From the NCBI RefSeq assembly GCF_002270415.1, contig NZ_NNRI01000021.1, positions 496,001 to 560,000 of the forward strand: DNA of 64,000 nt, given 5' to 3'. Below, piece after piece: positions 8,807-17,787 of this stretch. Position numbers and translations under genes: made by a program. Position 1 is the stretch's first letter; the number at the start of each line of letters is the position of its first letter. The notes below the pieces were generated by a model. That model saw only the letters and a program-made list of their open reading frames with translations. It had not been told where the DNA came from and did no database searches. The stretch comes from Mesorhizobium sophorae (GTDB taxonomy: Bacteria; Pseudomonadota; Alphaproteobacteria; Rhizobiales; Rhizobiaceae).

Positions 8807-10348
8807 GACCGGTAATTTCTCTGGGGTCGAATACGGGTTATTAGGCCCAAGCAGTCCATCACCGTCGCTTCTTCAAGGAGGCAGCGATGGCAGTGGAACG
8901 GACGATCACGATTGAGGGCAGGAACGAATTTGGCGACACCTGCCGGAAGGAGATCCGCATCGACAAGAGCAGGAAGCTTGTCCGACGGCGATATCGGCTT
9001 CTCGATCGACGATGGAAAGAAAATCATGGCGGCCCTGCAGAGCGCGGTCGTCAGCCACGAGGCGGAGACCTACTCGCTCTTTCGCCGCGTATTCCCGGAT
9101 TGCCATACGTTCCGGCCGGTCAAGGACTATACGAAACGCCGAATCCGAACTGTCTTCGGCACGGTGGAGGTCCGCAATCCCCGTTGGATGCTCTGCCGGG
9201 ATTGCCATCCTGGCATGGTCGCTGCCTTCGCACCACTGAACGAGATTTGCCCTGATCGAGCCACGCCTGAACTGATTGAACTGACAGCGCGATTGGGAAG
9301 CATCATGCCGTATCGGCAGGCAGCGAAGGTGCTTGGCGAATTTCTGCCGATTGAACCCACCGAGACGTACGTGACCGTGCGCAAGCGGACCATCAGGATC
9401 GGTGAACGGCTCGATGAACAGATCGCGAAGGAAGAAAGGCGCGCGCGAGCTCAAAGGCACGATCGAAGCCAGCTTGAAATGCAGCTTCCCGGCGACCGAC
9501 GCAAAGAGTTCGTCATCAGCATCGATAGGGCACATGTTCGCAGCGCCGATCCCAATTCCGCGCGAAACTTCGAGCTCGTTGTAGCTCGATGCGGCCGCGG
9601 CGGTCGGGGTGATGTCGGTGGCCGCTACCTCGTAACCAGCAACACCGACCAGGCTGCAATCGGGGATCGAGCCCTCCACGCACTTCAGCAAGAAGGATAT
9701 TGCGGCTTTGGCAATGTCACCGTGATCTCGGACGGCGCCGAAATCCTGAAGCGGCTGCCCCGCGCCATGCCGAAGCCGACAGCCCACATCATCGACTGGT
9801 TCCACATTGCCATGAAGATCCAGCCCATGCAGCAGATCGCCGATCACATCGTGCGATCCCAGTCCGACCCTTTTGAAGTGCTTCCAACCATCGACAGGGA
9901 CATCAGAGCCGTGAAGTGGCGTCTCTGGCACGGGCGGGTCGATGGCGCGATCCGCGACCTGGAGCAACTCCTGGCGAGACTGAAAGACTCGCAAAGGGAC
10001 GGCGAGTTCTCGATTGCACGGCTTTATAGCCTCGCCTCGCAGCTCCTGATCGCGGCGCGATCGTCAACTATGGAAAGCGCTATCGGGCTGGGCTTCGCGT
10101 TGCCTCCGCTCTGGCCGAGTCGGCGGTGAATTCACTCGTCGGCAAGCGGATGGTCAAAAAGCAGCAGATGCGCAGGTCCTCCTACGGGGCCCACATGCTC
10201 ATGCCGGTCCGGACGGCGGAGATCAATGGCGAACTTCGCGATCGGCTGCGGGCACCCTTGCGACAGCCAGAGCCAAACGTGCCCCCATTATTCAAGCCCA
10301 AACCACCCCTTCTGCGCGCCGCGTAACCCCAGAGAAATTACCGGTCTC
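8805..10348 (+). mobile_element. ISKra4-family insertion sequence (decayed) with 23-bp terminal inverted repeats
   Basis: Bounded by a perfect inverted repeat at 8805-8827 and 10326-10348, with the core GGTAATTTCTCTGGGGT on the left and its complement on the right. It encloses a frameshifted ISKra4-type transposase. The outermost GAGACC may be target rather than element, because a related end at 39644 reads GACACC there. The left flank is an oxidoreductase gene and the right flank an istB remnant, so the original target site was lost or rearranged on at least one side. Confidence 0.8.
8887..10326 (+). pseudogene. ISKra4-family transposase, frameshifted
   Basis: Begins MAVERTITIEGRNEFGDTC after AAGGAGG. 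The reading shifts frame near 8970 and continues through DGDIGFSIDDGKKIMAALQ, the Cys-containing segment PRWMLCRDCHPGM, FAPLNEICPDRATPELIELT, and the catalytic region with DRAHVRS, VISDGAE and IIDWFHIAMK. A second frameshift near 10060 leads to the tail SLVGKRMVKKQQMRRSSYGA. These blocks are characteristic of the ISKra4 family. Two frameshifts make it unlikely to be active. A related N-terminal piece lies on the minus strand at 39435-39660. Confidence 0.8.
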
Positions 10349-10635
10349 CTCGGCAATCGGCCTCGCCCTTATCGAGAACGGTTGGCGGGTTCTCTTCACT
10401 CGCACCACCGATCTCGTCCAGAAGCTTCAGGTCGCGCGCCGCGAACTCGGCCTCGAAGCCGCCCTCAACCGGCTCGATCGCTTCCACCTGCTGATCCTCG
10501 ACGACCTCGCCTATGTCACCAAGGACCAGGCGAGACGAGCGTGCTGTTCGAACTCATCAGCGCCCGCTACGAGCGGCGCGCGATGCTGATCACCGCCAAT
10601 CAGCCCTTCGGCGAATGGGGGAAGGTCTTCCCCGA
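10349..10635 (+). pseudogene. IS21-family istB ATPase, internal fragment (left part)
   Basis: Translation gives AIGLALIENGWRVLFTRTTD, then FHLLILDDLAYVTKDQ (Walker B region), then after a frameshift LFELISARYERRAMLITANQ and PFGEWGKVFP. This is the middle of an IstB-like ATPase. The N-terminus with Walker A is missing, cut at the ISKra4 end. The reading continues at 13260 (GATCCCGCCATGACG, VFP-DPAMTLAAVDRLVHH), showing that a 2.6-kb element is inserted here. Confidence 0.8.
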
Positions 10636-10670
10636 ACCCAACATTACAGGGTGCCGCCATTCTGGACGGG

Positions 10671-11150
10671 GTGGTATCTCATTTAACCGTCACGGATCCG
10701 CGCCACGGCCTTGCGGGTCAGCGTCTTCAGCTTTTGTCATCCCATTCGGCCCGAGGTCCAGACTTCGTCGTCGTACGGCTGCCTGACGGGCGCCGGCGTT
10801 CTATTCGGCGCTCGGTAACCGACCTCGCAGCGCCGTCTCCGAAAGAACAAGGCGCGTCGAAGTCGTTGGGGCGGATCAACGCCCGGACGTTGCTCACATT
10901 GATGCACCATTTGAACAGCACATTCGCCTCTCGTATCGAGGAGGTGATTCGCGATGAACATCCAGTCGAATCTGCACCGCGTAGCGTCCCAGACCTTCAC
11001 CGAACTTCCGAACCCGGGCATGACAACACTCCCGGGACCTTGGCTCAACTTGCCAGCGGAAACGCAAAAGCAGATCGCACAGAACCTTGCTCCCCTGCTG
11101 ATGCGGATGCGACCAACGCGCGCGCTGCTCGAGGCGGACGGGCATGTTGA
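10671..11150 (+). CDS. Y4bD/Y4pK-like (DUF5372) protein of the recombinase element
   Basis: GTG-started reading of up to 159 aa. The first 50 residues (VSHLTVTDPRHGLAGQRLQL, then FVVVRLPDGRRRSIRRSVTDLA) match the small beta-rich DUF5372 / Y4bD family that accompanies recombinases in rhizobial elements. The middle (GRINARTLLTLMHHLNSTF) may correspond to a second small protein of the cassette. The last 65 codons overlap the next gene in another frame and may not be under selection. Function unknown; presumably accessory to integration. Confidence 0.55.
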   Translation: MVSHLTVTDPRHGLAGQRLQLLSSHSARGPDFVVVRLPDGRRRSIRRSVTDLAAPSPKEQGASKSLGRINARTLLTLMHHLNSTFASRIEEVIRDEHPVESAPRSVPDLHRTSEPGHDNTPGTLAQLASGNAKADRTEPCSPADADATNARAARGGRAC

Positions 11151-11163
11151 GAGCGTCGAATAG
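10954..11163 (+). CDS. Small protein of the recombinase element (69 aa)
   Basis: ATG at 10954 preceded by a strong GAGGAGGTGATTCGCG ribosome binding site. The 69-aa product (MNIQSNLHRVASQTFTELPN...) contains the amphipathic segment LPAETQKQIAQNLAPLLMRM. Its last codons overlap the recombinase start by 20 bp, implying coupled translation. It is probably the Y4bB-type partner; no biochemical role is known to me. Confidence 0.6.
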   Translation: MNIQSNLHRVASQTFTELPNPGMTTLPGPWLNLPAETQKQIAQNLAPLLMRMRPTRALLEADGHVESVE

Positions 11164-13249
11164 GCCGGACGAATGTGTGACAGCCGCGCATCGCGGCAAG
11201 CTCGCTTATATTTACGTTCGCCAGTCTTCCGTGAACCAGGTGCGGCATCATCAAGAAAGCACGGAGTTGCAGTACCGCCTCGTCGATCGTGCCGTCGCCC
11301 TCGGCTGGCCGCATGAACGTGTGCACGTCATCGATGAGGATCTTGGCAAATCGGGGTCCGGGACAGTTGAGCGGGTGGGGTTCAAGAAGCTGATCGCCGA
11401 GATCGGGTTGGGCAATGCCGGCCTTGTTATCAGCCTCGACGCTTCGCGGCTTGCCCGCAACAATCGCGACTGGCATCAGCTCCTTGATTTGTGCTCGCTC
11501 TTCAGCGTCATCATTGCCGACGGCGAACGTCTTTATGATCCCTGCGCTTACCACGATCGCCTGCTGCTCGGCCTGTCCGGCATCATGAGCGAGGCGGAGC
11601 TTCACCAGATCAGGCAGCGCCTCCATCAGGGCGAACGTCAGAAGGCGGCGCGTGGCGAGCTGCGGCTTCCCGTTCCCGCCGGACTGGCCCATGATCGCGC
11701 AGGCGGGATTGCTCTCAATCCCGATGAGCAGGTGCAGGCAAGGCTCATCCTTGTCTTCGCCAAATTCCGCGAGCTTCACAGTGCACGGGCCGTGATGCGA
11801 TACTTGCGAAAGAACGATCTGCCACTGCCTGTGCGTCCACTTATGGGTCCCGCTCCGCACGATATCATGTGGCGCGAGGCCGACAGTTCACGGGTTCTCA
11901 GCATTCTCCAAAATCCTGCCTATGCCGGGGCGTATGTTTATGGACGATACCGGGCGGAGGGCGGGCGGGTTCGCCATGATGTCTATCGCCCGAAGACGGT
12001 GAAGGTCCCCATCGCGGACTGGGAGGTTTGTCTTCAGTCTGCCCATCCCGGATACATCGACTGGGAGGAATTTATGGAGAATCAGAGACTACTGGCAAAC
12101 AACATCAACCGCTATAAGGCTGGCCATTCCGGCGTGCCGCGCAAGGGAGCGGCACTGTTGCAGGGTATTGCCGTTTGTGGCCGGTGCGGTCGCCGGATGA
12201 GCCTACGCTATAGCGGTCCTGCAGGTAACTATCCCGTCTACACGTGTCGTGCCGACCGCGATCAGGACGGCGGACCGCTATGCCAGGAAGTGCGCGCGCT
12301 GCCCGTCGACGCACATGTTGAAAGCATCCTGCTCGACGCTTTGAAGCCGGACAGGATTGCCATCGCCATTGCCGCGCTGGGCCAGATTGAAGAAGAGACA
12401 CGTCAGCTCGAGCGACAGTGGGCTCTGAGGCGCGAGCGGGCCCGCTATGAGACGGAACGGGCACGGCGCCAATACGACGCGGTGGAGCCCGAGAACCGTC
12501 TGGTGGCGCGTTCTCTGGAGCGCGGCTGGGAAGAGAAGCTGCGCGCCGCCGAAGCCGTCGAGCAGGATTACGAACGGTGGCGGTCCGACGAGCCCCTGGT
12601 CTTGAGTGAGTCCGACCGCGAGTGTCTTCAAAAGCTGGGCGAAGACCTGCCTGGCATCTGGTATGCCCCTTCAACGACGTCGGCCGAGCGAAAGGGCATC
12701 CTGCGTCTCATCATTGACGAGGTCGTCCTCGATCAGAAGCGGTTGCGGGGCCAGGTCTGGTTCAAGATCCTGTGGCAGACCGGGGCAACAAGCGAGCATT
12801 CTCTTCAAAGGCGTGTCCACACCTACGCCAACTACATCGATATCGAGAGATTGCGCGAGCGCGTGACGGAGCTGAATGCCGACGGCAAGATGGACAAGGA
12901 GATTGCGGCGACGCTGAACGCGGAAGGCTTTGTCGCAGCACGCGGCTGCGCGTTCAAAGGTGAGAATGTCTGGCTTCTGCGGACACGCTGGAGCATTCCC
13001 ACCGTCAAGATCAACGGGATTGGCGCCAATCCAGCTCGGTGGCCGGATGGAACCTACTCCGTTCAAGGGGCAGCAGCCGCCTTGGGTATCACACCGCAGG
13101 TTATCTTCGACTATCTCGCCCGCGGATGGGTCACGGGGCGTCAGCTCACGAAAGGCCAGCCATGGCAAATCGAACTCTCGGACAACCAGATCAGCACGCT
13201 GCGGGCGCGCATCGCACGCAACAGGCGATCAAGGAAGGAGGCATCATGA
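11144..13249 (+). CDS. Large serine recombinase (Y4bA/Y4pH-like)
   Basis: Protein of 701 aa. The N-terminal resolvase domain starts LAYIYVRQSS, with the nucleophilic serine in RQSS, then STELQYRLVDRAVALGW, LVISLDASRLARNNRDWHQL and GLSGIMSEAELHQIRQRL. Next come the recombinase domain (LQNPAYAGAYVYGRYRAEGG) and a zinc ribbon (CGRCGRRMSLRYSG, then CRADRDQDG and a final C), followed by a coiled-coil-like Glu/Arg stretch. The ATG at 11144 has GAGG upstream. It would catalyse insertion and excision of its own element; all key parts are present, so it may be functional. Confidence 0.9.
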   Translation: MLRASNRPDECVTAAHRGKLAYIYVRQSSVNQVRHHQESTELQYRLVDRAVALGWPHERVHVIDEDLGKSGSGTVERVGFKKLIAEIGLGNAGLVISLDASRLARNNRDWHQLLDLCSLFSVIIADGERLYDPCAYHDRLLLGLSGIMSEAELHQIRQRLHQGERQKAARGELRLPVPAGLAHDRAGGIALNPDEQVQARLILVFAKFRELHSARAVMRYLRKNDLPLPVRPLMGPAPHDIMWREADSSRVLSILQNPAYAGAYVYGRYRAEGGRVRHDVYRPKTVKVPIADWEVCLQSAHPGYIDWEEFMENQRLLANNINRYKAGHSGVPRKGAALLQGIAVCGRCGRRMSLRYSGPAGNYPVYTCRADRDQDGGPLCQEVRALPVDAHVESILLDALKPDRIAIAIAALGQIEEETRQLERQWALRRERARYETERARRQYDAVEPENRLVARSLERGWEEKLRAAEAVEQDYERWRSDEPLVLSESDRECLQKLGEDLPGIWYAPSTTSAERKGILRLIIDEVVLDQKRLRGQVWFKILWQTGATSEHSLQRRVHTYANYIDIERLRERVTELNADGKMDKEIAATLNAEGFVAARGCAFKGENVWLLRTRWSIPTVKINGIGANPARWPDGTYSVQGAAAALGITPQVIFDYLARGWVTGRQLTKGQPWQIELSDNQISTLRARIARNRRSRKEAS

Positions 13250-13261
13250 CAACTTCGGTGA

Positions 13262-13423
13262 TCCCGCCATGACGCTCGCCGCGGTCGATCGCCTCGTCCA
13301 TCACGCGACAATGACTGGTCGAAATGGCGGCCCTTGAATATCTGAAGGTCTCCGGCGAAACAAAACCGAAGCCAATGCCATGCTGCGGGGTTACCAAAAC
13401 TTTGCACACATCCGTTCATGCAA
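13262..13423 (+). pseudogene. istB C-terminal remnant and short untranslated stretch
   Basis: The first 50 bp read PAMTLAAVDRLVHHAT, the continuation of the istB fragment at 10349-10635. Similarity then stops. The remainder up to the transporter gene at 13424 shows no gene. Confidence 0.65.
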
Positions 13424-14182
13424 CTAATGCCCGGAGATCTGCCGGACGAACAATTGCGCACGTGGATGTTGTGGCGCGGCGAAAAATTCCTGCGGCTTTG
13501 AAACTTCCACAATCTTGCCGTCGGCCATGAACACGACGAGGTCGGCAACTCGCTTGGCGAATCCCATTTCGTGCGTGACGCAGATCATTGTCACGCCCTC
13601 CTCGGCCAGGGAGACCATCGTGTCCAGGACCTCGGAAACCATTTCCGGGTCGAGGGCCGAGGTCGGCTCGTCGAACAAGAGCACTGTCGGGTTCATGCAC
13701 AGCGCCCGCGCGATTGCGGCGCGCTGCTGCTGTCCGCCCGACAGTTGCGGCGGATAGCAGGTCGCCTTTTCGCCGATCTTAACCTTTTCCAGGTGCTTGA
13801 TCGCGATCGCTTCCGCATCCTGCTCGCTGAGCTTCTTCACCAGACGCGGCGCAAGCGTGCAGTTCTCCAGCACCGTCAGATGCGGAAACAGGTTGAAGTG
13901 CTGGAACACCATTCCGACCTGGCCGTTAAGCCGCTCGCTCGCGGCCTTGCCGGACTGCCTTTCCTTGTCGACTACGAAGAGTGTTCCCTCCTGATGGTCC
14001 TCGAGACGGGCGATGCAACGGATCAAGGTCGACTTTCCAGAGCCCGACGGACCGCACAGCACAATCTTCTGGCCTTTACTGACATCCAGGCTGACATCGA
14101 CCAACGCCGGAAAATCGCCATACCACTTGCCAAGATGGCTCACGGATATGATGGGGGTCGAGTTGATGTCATATTCTGGCAT
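13424..14182 (-). CDS. Polar amino-acid ABC transporter ATP-binding protein (AapP/GlnQ type)
   Basis: ATPase of 252 aa with Walker A GPSGSGKST, signature LSGGQQQRAAIARAL, Walker B VLLFDEPTSALDPE and the switch histidine in VTHEMGFAKRVADLVVFM, typical of PAAT-family importers. The ATG at 14182 overlaps the end of the upstream permease gene (stop at 14169). Last gene of a four-gene importer operon (binding protein, two permeases, ATPase). It energises uptake of an amino acid, here probably hydroxyproline, a D-amino acid or a related solute, judging from adjacent catabolic genes. Confidence 0.93.
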   Translation of the reverse strand: MPEYDINSTPIISVSHLGKWYGDFPALVDVSLDVSKGQKIVLCGPSGSGKSTLIRCIARLEDHQEGTLFVVDKERQSGKAASERLNGQVGMVFQHFNLFPHLTVLENCTLAPRLVKKLSEQDAEAIAIKHLEKVKIGEKATCYPPQLSGGQQQRAAIARALCMNPTVLLFDEPTSALDPEMVSEVLDTMVSLAEEGVTMICVTHEMGFAKRVADLVVFMADGKIVEVSKPQEFFAAPQHPRAQLFVRQISGH

Positions 14183-15281
14183 TTTTCGTCCTTCGCTCCA
14201 GATAAGCACCATACCTCGATAGGCTGAATACAGTAATGAAATATATCATGCCGATGAAAATATATACTTCCTTGAAATAGGGATACCATTCGCCGGCTCC
14301 GTATGCTGCTTGACCGGATGCCAATATATCGAAGAAACCGACGATCGTGATGATTGAGGTTTCCTTGAACGCAATCGCGAACTGGCTGACCGTCGCCGGC
14401 AATGCTTTGTGAAAGGCCTGCGGTAGTGAAATGTAGAACAAGCTCTGCCATTTCCCCAGGCCGAGCACGCGGGCGGCCTCAGCCTGCCCCTCGGAAACGC
14501 CCTGCATGCCGCCTCTGATGATTTCAGCCTGGTAGGCCGCGAAGAACAGCGCGTAGCCGATCACCACCCTGGTCAGCTTGTCGCCTTGGAGCATCTCGGG
14601 GAGCGCCAACGGCGCCACCACTGCCGCCGTGAACAGAATGGCCAGCAGCGGGATCGCCCTAAGGAGATCGATCAGCCCGGCCGAGAGCTTGGCGATGACG
14701 AAGATATGCGAGCGACGCCCAATCATGAGCAATATTGCCAAAGGCATGCCGATAACGGTTTGGGCCGAGAAGACAAACAGCGTGAGCGACAATCCGCCCC
14801 AGCGGTCGGTTGTCACTTTCGCCAGACCGAAGACGCCGCCATACATGAGCAGCAGATACGCGGCGAAGCCGGCGACCCAGCAGACGATGACCCTCCTCGC
14901 TGTCCAGCATGCCGGCAGGCAGGACAAAAAGGCGACGACCACGATGACTAACGATGCGAGCGCCGACCTCCACTGGTCATCATAGGGATAGAGGCCGAAA
15001 AGGATGATCCTGAAGCGCGCGGCGATGACCGACCAGCATGCGCCGACTGCGACCTTGCATTGTTCGACGTCATCAGCGCGCCAGACGCTTTCCAGGAAGG
15101 TCCAGTCGAGCACCCACCACACGAGATAAGCAATCGGGACGGCAAAGATGGCCGTCCCGATGATCCTGGGCCAGCTTCCGAAAAGCTCCGTGCCGATCAC
15201 CGACAAGGCTGACGGCGCTTCGGGCGGACGCCTTTCCTGCACTGGGACTGTGGACGGGTGGGCGACAAAAGTGGCGCTCAT
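14169..15281 (-). CDS. Polar amino-acid ABC transporter permease (AapM/BztC type)
   Basis: Membrane protein of 370 aa, longer than GlnP-type permeases, as usual for the AapM/BztC class with extra N-terminal helices. It contains the PAAT core (GLSLTLFVFSAQTVIGMPLA, DLLRAIPLLAILFTAAVVAP) and the EAA loop (EIIRGGMQGVSEGQAEAARV then LGLGKWQSLFYISLPQAFH). It overlaps the AapQ-type gene by 4 bp (ATGA at 15278-15281) and its own end overlaps the ATPase gene. Confidence 0.92.
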   Translation of the reverse strand: MSATFVAHPSTVPVQERRPPEAPSALSVIGTELFGSWPRIIGTAIFAVPIAYLVWWVLDWTFLESVWRADDVEQCKVAVGACWSVIAARFRIILFGLYPYDDQWRSALASLVIVVVAFLSCLPACWTARRVIVCWVAGFAAYLLLMYGGVFGLAKVTTDRWGGLSLTLFVFSAQTVIGMPLAILLMIGRRSHIFVIAKLSAGLIDLLRAIPLLAILFTAAVVAPLALPEMLQGDKLTRVVIGYALFFAAYQAEIIRGGMQGVSEGQAEAARVLGLGKWQSLFYISLPQAFHKALPATVSQFAIAFKETSIITIVGFFDILASGQAAYGAGEWYPYFKEVYIFIGMIYFITVFSLSRYGAYLERRTKNARI

Positions 15282-16450
15282 CGTACGGAAGCTCCGCTCT
15301 TGTTTACTACTCTGTTGAGGACGTTCATCCCGACGGAGATGACGCCGTTGAGGACGAGGAACCCGATGAGGAGAATGACGATCAGCTCGATGGTGTGGGC
15401 GGTCTGATTGATCGACGTCGATACGACCATGAAGAAGTCAGTGAACCCGACCGCAATGCCGAGCGTCGTCGCCTTCATCAGCCAGACATACTGGTTGGAC
15501 AGCATGGGGATCATGATCCGCACCGCTTGTGGCAAATGGACGTAGAAGAAACTTTGCCAGGGCGACAGGCCGAGCACCTTGGCCGCCTCAAGCGTGCCGC
15601 GGGGAACGGCGTTCAGTCCTCCCCTCACCACCTCGCCGATGAAGGCTCCCCCATAGACCGCTATTCCCAAGAACATCGACATCAGTTCGGGAGCTATCGT
15701 CAGGCCGCCGACGAAGTTCAGCCCCTGCCGCTCGGGAATACTCAGCCATTCGGCCGCAGGCCGGCCGGCGAGGTTAAAGGCCAGGAGAAACACAATCACT
15801 GCCGCCACAGCCATTAGCCCGACAAGATACCTTCGGCGATCGGAACCCGGCTTGACGGCGCACATGGCCGCCAGGATGAAGCAAAGTGTCAACCCCAATG
15901 CGACACACACATTACCGAGGATGCCGATATTGATGATCGGGACGAACACACCGCGCGAAGACAGGAAGAAAAGGTCCCCGAAGTTGATGGCGCGCGACGT
16001 CACGGGGGCGTTGATGAGCAGCAGGTATATGAAGATGATCTGCAGGATCAGCGGGATGTTTCGCGTGGCCTCGACATAGAAGGTTCCCGACCATCGCAGC
16101 AAAGGGTGGTTCGATGCACGCGCGGCTCCCACGACAAGCCCGAAAAAGCTCGCCGTTATCAAACACGCCAAGCCGAGAAGGATCGTGTTTAGATAGCCCA
16201 GGAAGAGAACCCTGACATACGAATCGTTGATCGTATAGGGCAGCGGAGAAAAGGCGATGTCCCAGCCGGTAGAGCGAAACAGGAAATCGTATCCGGCGGT
16301 CAGGCCCTGCGCCGTGAGGTTGCTGTGGATTTGCCACAGAATCGATACGAAGGCAAAAAAAACTGCCGCGAATACGAAGAACTGAACGACGACATTCGAT
16401 GTGCTGCGCCGGCCATCCATCAATGAAAACTCCGGGACTTCATCGGTCAA
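15278..16450 (-). CDS. Polar amino-acid ABC transporter permease (AapQ/BztB type)
   Basis: Membrane protein of 390 aa, AapQ/BztB class. It shows the N-terminal helix after DGRRSTSNVVVQF, the motif LTAQGLTAGYDFLFRSTGWD typical of these permeases, YVRVLFLGYLNTILLGLACL, and the EAA loop (GEVVRGGLNAVPRGTLEAAK). It pairs with the AapM-type permease whose start it overlaps. It is separated from the binding-protein gene by 67 bp containing a strong stem-loop, so its level is probably lower than that of the binding protein. Confidence 0.92.
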   Translation of the reverse strand: MTDEVPEFSLMDGRRSTSNVVVQFFVFAAVFFAFVSILWQIHSNLTAQGLTAGYDFLFRSTGWDIAFSPLPYTINDSYVRVLFLGYLNTILLGLACLITASFFGLVVGAARASNHPLLRWSGTFYVEATRNIPLILQIIFIYLLLINAPVTSRAINFGDLFFLSSRGVFVPIINIGILGNVCVALGLTLCFILAAMCAVKPGSDRRRYLVGLMAVAAVIVFLLAFNLAGRPAAEWLSIPERQGLNFVGGLTIAPELMSMFLGIAVYGGAFIGEVVRGGLNAVPRGTLEAAKVLGLSPWQSFFYVHLPQAVRIMIPMLSNQYVWLMKATTLGIAVGFTDFFMVVSTSINQTAHTIELIVILLIGFLVLNGVISVGMNVLNRVVNKSGASVR

Positions 16451-16464
16451 ACTTCACCCAAGAA

Positions 16465-16488
16465 CCGGACCCGAATAGTCGGGCCCGG
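16465..16488 (-). promoter_or_regulatory. Stem-loop between binding-protein and permease genes
   Basis: On the minus-strand transcript this reads as a 10-bp GC-rich stem with one G-U pair and a 4-nt CTAU loop. No U-run follows, so it is not a classic terminator. Its place just after the binding-protein stop fits an mRNA-stabilising or attenuating hairpin that raises the binding protein relative to the membrane subunits. Confidence 0.55.
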
Positions 16489-16517
16489 CAGGTCCGCCGC
16501 TGCGGCCTTGGGAGATC

Positions 16518-17570
16518 TTAGTCGAGGATCCATGGGAAGAAGACGCCGCCATCCTTCCACTCGCGGTTGATGCCGCGCGGGATCTTGTAAGGCGAACCGT
16601 CGCCGAGGTTGTGATCATAGACCTCGCCGATATTACCGACCTGCTTGATTACGTTATACACCCAGTCATCCGAAAGACCGACGCGGGCGCCAATGCCGGG
16701 CGTGGCGCCGAGCAACTTGGCGATCGTGGCATCCGTCGGCTTGGCCTTCGCCTCATCGACGTTCTTGGAGGTGATGCCGTAGTCTTCGGCAAGCCTCATC
16801 GAGGAGAACATCCAGTTGATCAGGTTCAGCCAGTCATCGTCGCCACGGCGAACTGCAGCCGCCAGCGGCTCGAGGGTGATGACATCCGGGAGGATGGTAT
16901 AGTCGTTCGGATGGCTCGACGACCGCGCCGCCACGGCGAGGACCGGCGCCGCGTCGACGAGGCTGTCACAGCGGCCGGCGAAGAACGCAGCGGACACTTC
17001 TTCCGACTTCTCGAACGTGACCAACTTCACGTTGATGTTGTGGCCCTTGAAGAAGTTGGCGGCCAAAGCCTCCGTCGAAGTGCCGGCCGGAACGCAGAGC
17101 GTGCCGCCGTCCAGCCCCTTCGCATCGATGATGTTGAGGCTCTTCCGAACCATGATGCTCGTAGGCGAAACGAAGTAAGGCGTCGAGAAGCTCAGGCCAA
17201 GCTCCGTATTGCGGGACATGGTCAGACCAGTGCCCTTGATGATCACGTCGACGTCGCCCGACTGCAGGGACGGAAAGCGCTGAGCCCAACTCAGGGGCAC
17301 GATCTTCAGGTTCTTGTCCGATCCGAAGATCGCGACGGTGAGCGCACGGCAGAAGTCGATGTCCTGACCCTTCCAGTTGCCCTTGTCGTCGACTTCGGCG
17401 AAAGGCGGGTAGCTGCCGTTGTGGCCGGGGCAAAGCAGCTCGCCGCGCGCCTTGATCGCTTTCAAGGTGTCGCCGCCGGCGGCGGATGCAGCCGTCGAAC
17501 ACGACCCCGCGGCTAAAGCCAGAAGGCCCGCTGTAATCAGCCCAAAAAGTCCGGATCCATGCCTCATCAA
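16518..17570 (-). CDS. Polar amino-acid ABC transporter substrate-binding protein (AapJ type)
   Basis: Periplasmic receptor of 350 aa, SBP family 3, AapJ/BztA class. It begins with a signal peptide (LFGLITAGLLALAAGSCSTA then ASAAGG). Family blocks are LKAIKARGELLCPGHNGSYP, GQDIDFCRALTVAIFG, SQ-type start RFPSLQSGDVDVIIKGTGLT and GTLCVPAGTSTEALAANFF. The ATG at 17570 is preceded by AAGGGG. A palindrome CGACATTATGTCG lies 40 bp upstream. First gene of the importer operon. Confidence 0.92.
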   Translation of the reverse strand: MMRHGSGLFGLITAGLLALAAGSCSTAASAAGGDTLKAIKARGELLCPGHNGSYPPFAEVDDKGNWKGQDIDFCRALTVAIFGSDKNLKIVPLSWAQRFPSLQSGDVDVIIKGTGLTMSRNTELGLSFSTPYFVSPTSIMVRKSLNIIDAKGLDGGTLCVPAGTSTEALAANFFKGHNINVKLVTFEKSEEVSAAFFAGRCDSLVDAAPVLAVAARSSSHPNDYTILPDVITLEPLAAAVRRGDDDWLNLINWMFSSMRLAEDYGITSKNVDEAKAKPTDATIAKLLGATPGIGARVGLSDDWVYNVIKQVGNIGEVYDHNLGDGSPYKIPRGINREWKDGGVFFPWILD

Positions 17571-17609
17571 GTGGTTCCCCTTTGGTTAGCATCCCACTCG
17601 AATAATTAA

Positions 17610-17622
17610 CGACATTATGTCG
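17610..17622. promoter_or_regulatory. Operator-like palindrome CGACATTATGTCG
   Basis: Perfect inverted repeat CGACA-TTA-TGTCG, centred about 46 bp upstream of the amino-acid binding-protein start. The flank ACAGTCAAG is also shared with the site at 37598-37610. At this distance a bound repressor would overlap the promoter. Confidence 0.72.
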
Positions 17623-17787
17623 ACAGTCAAGCGCGACGCTAGCAAATTTTCGTGACAGATGCGCCTTTCAGGTCTTTTGCGCTTACCAACGATTCGCTAT
17701 CCGCCTGCGATCATGCGGGCGGATGACGAAAACGAGTCGCCTAGGCCCGTCGTCAACCATCCTTCCCTACAACGCCAAGCCTACTCA

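Larger units (their letters stand above)
10636..13261 (+). mobile_element. Serine-recombinase element (Y4bA type) inserted in istB, GA dinucleotide at both junctions
   Basis: The istB reading breaks after CCCCGA (GA at 10634-10635) and resumes at GATCCCGCC (GA at 13260-13261). The inserted unit is therefore about 2.6 kb with a 2-bp GA shared at both edges, as expected for serine recombinases that make 2-nt staggered cuts. It carries three plus-strand genes in tight order: a DUF5372-type protein, a 69-aa protein and a 701-aa large serine recombinase. From memory the set resembles the y4bA-D / y4pH-K groups of Rhizobium NGR234. Confidence 0.72.
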
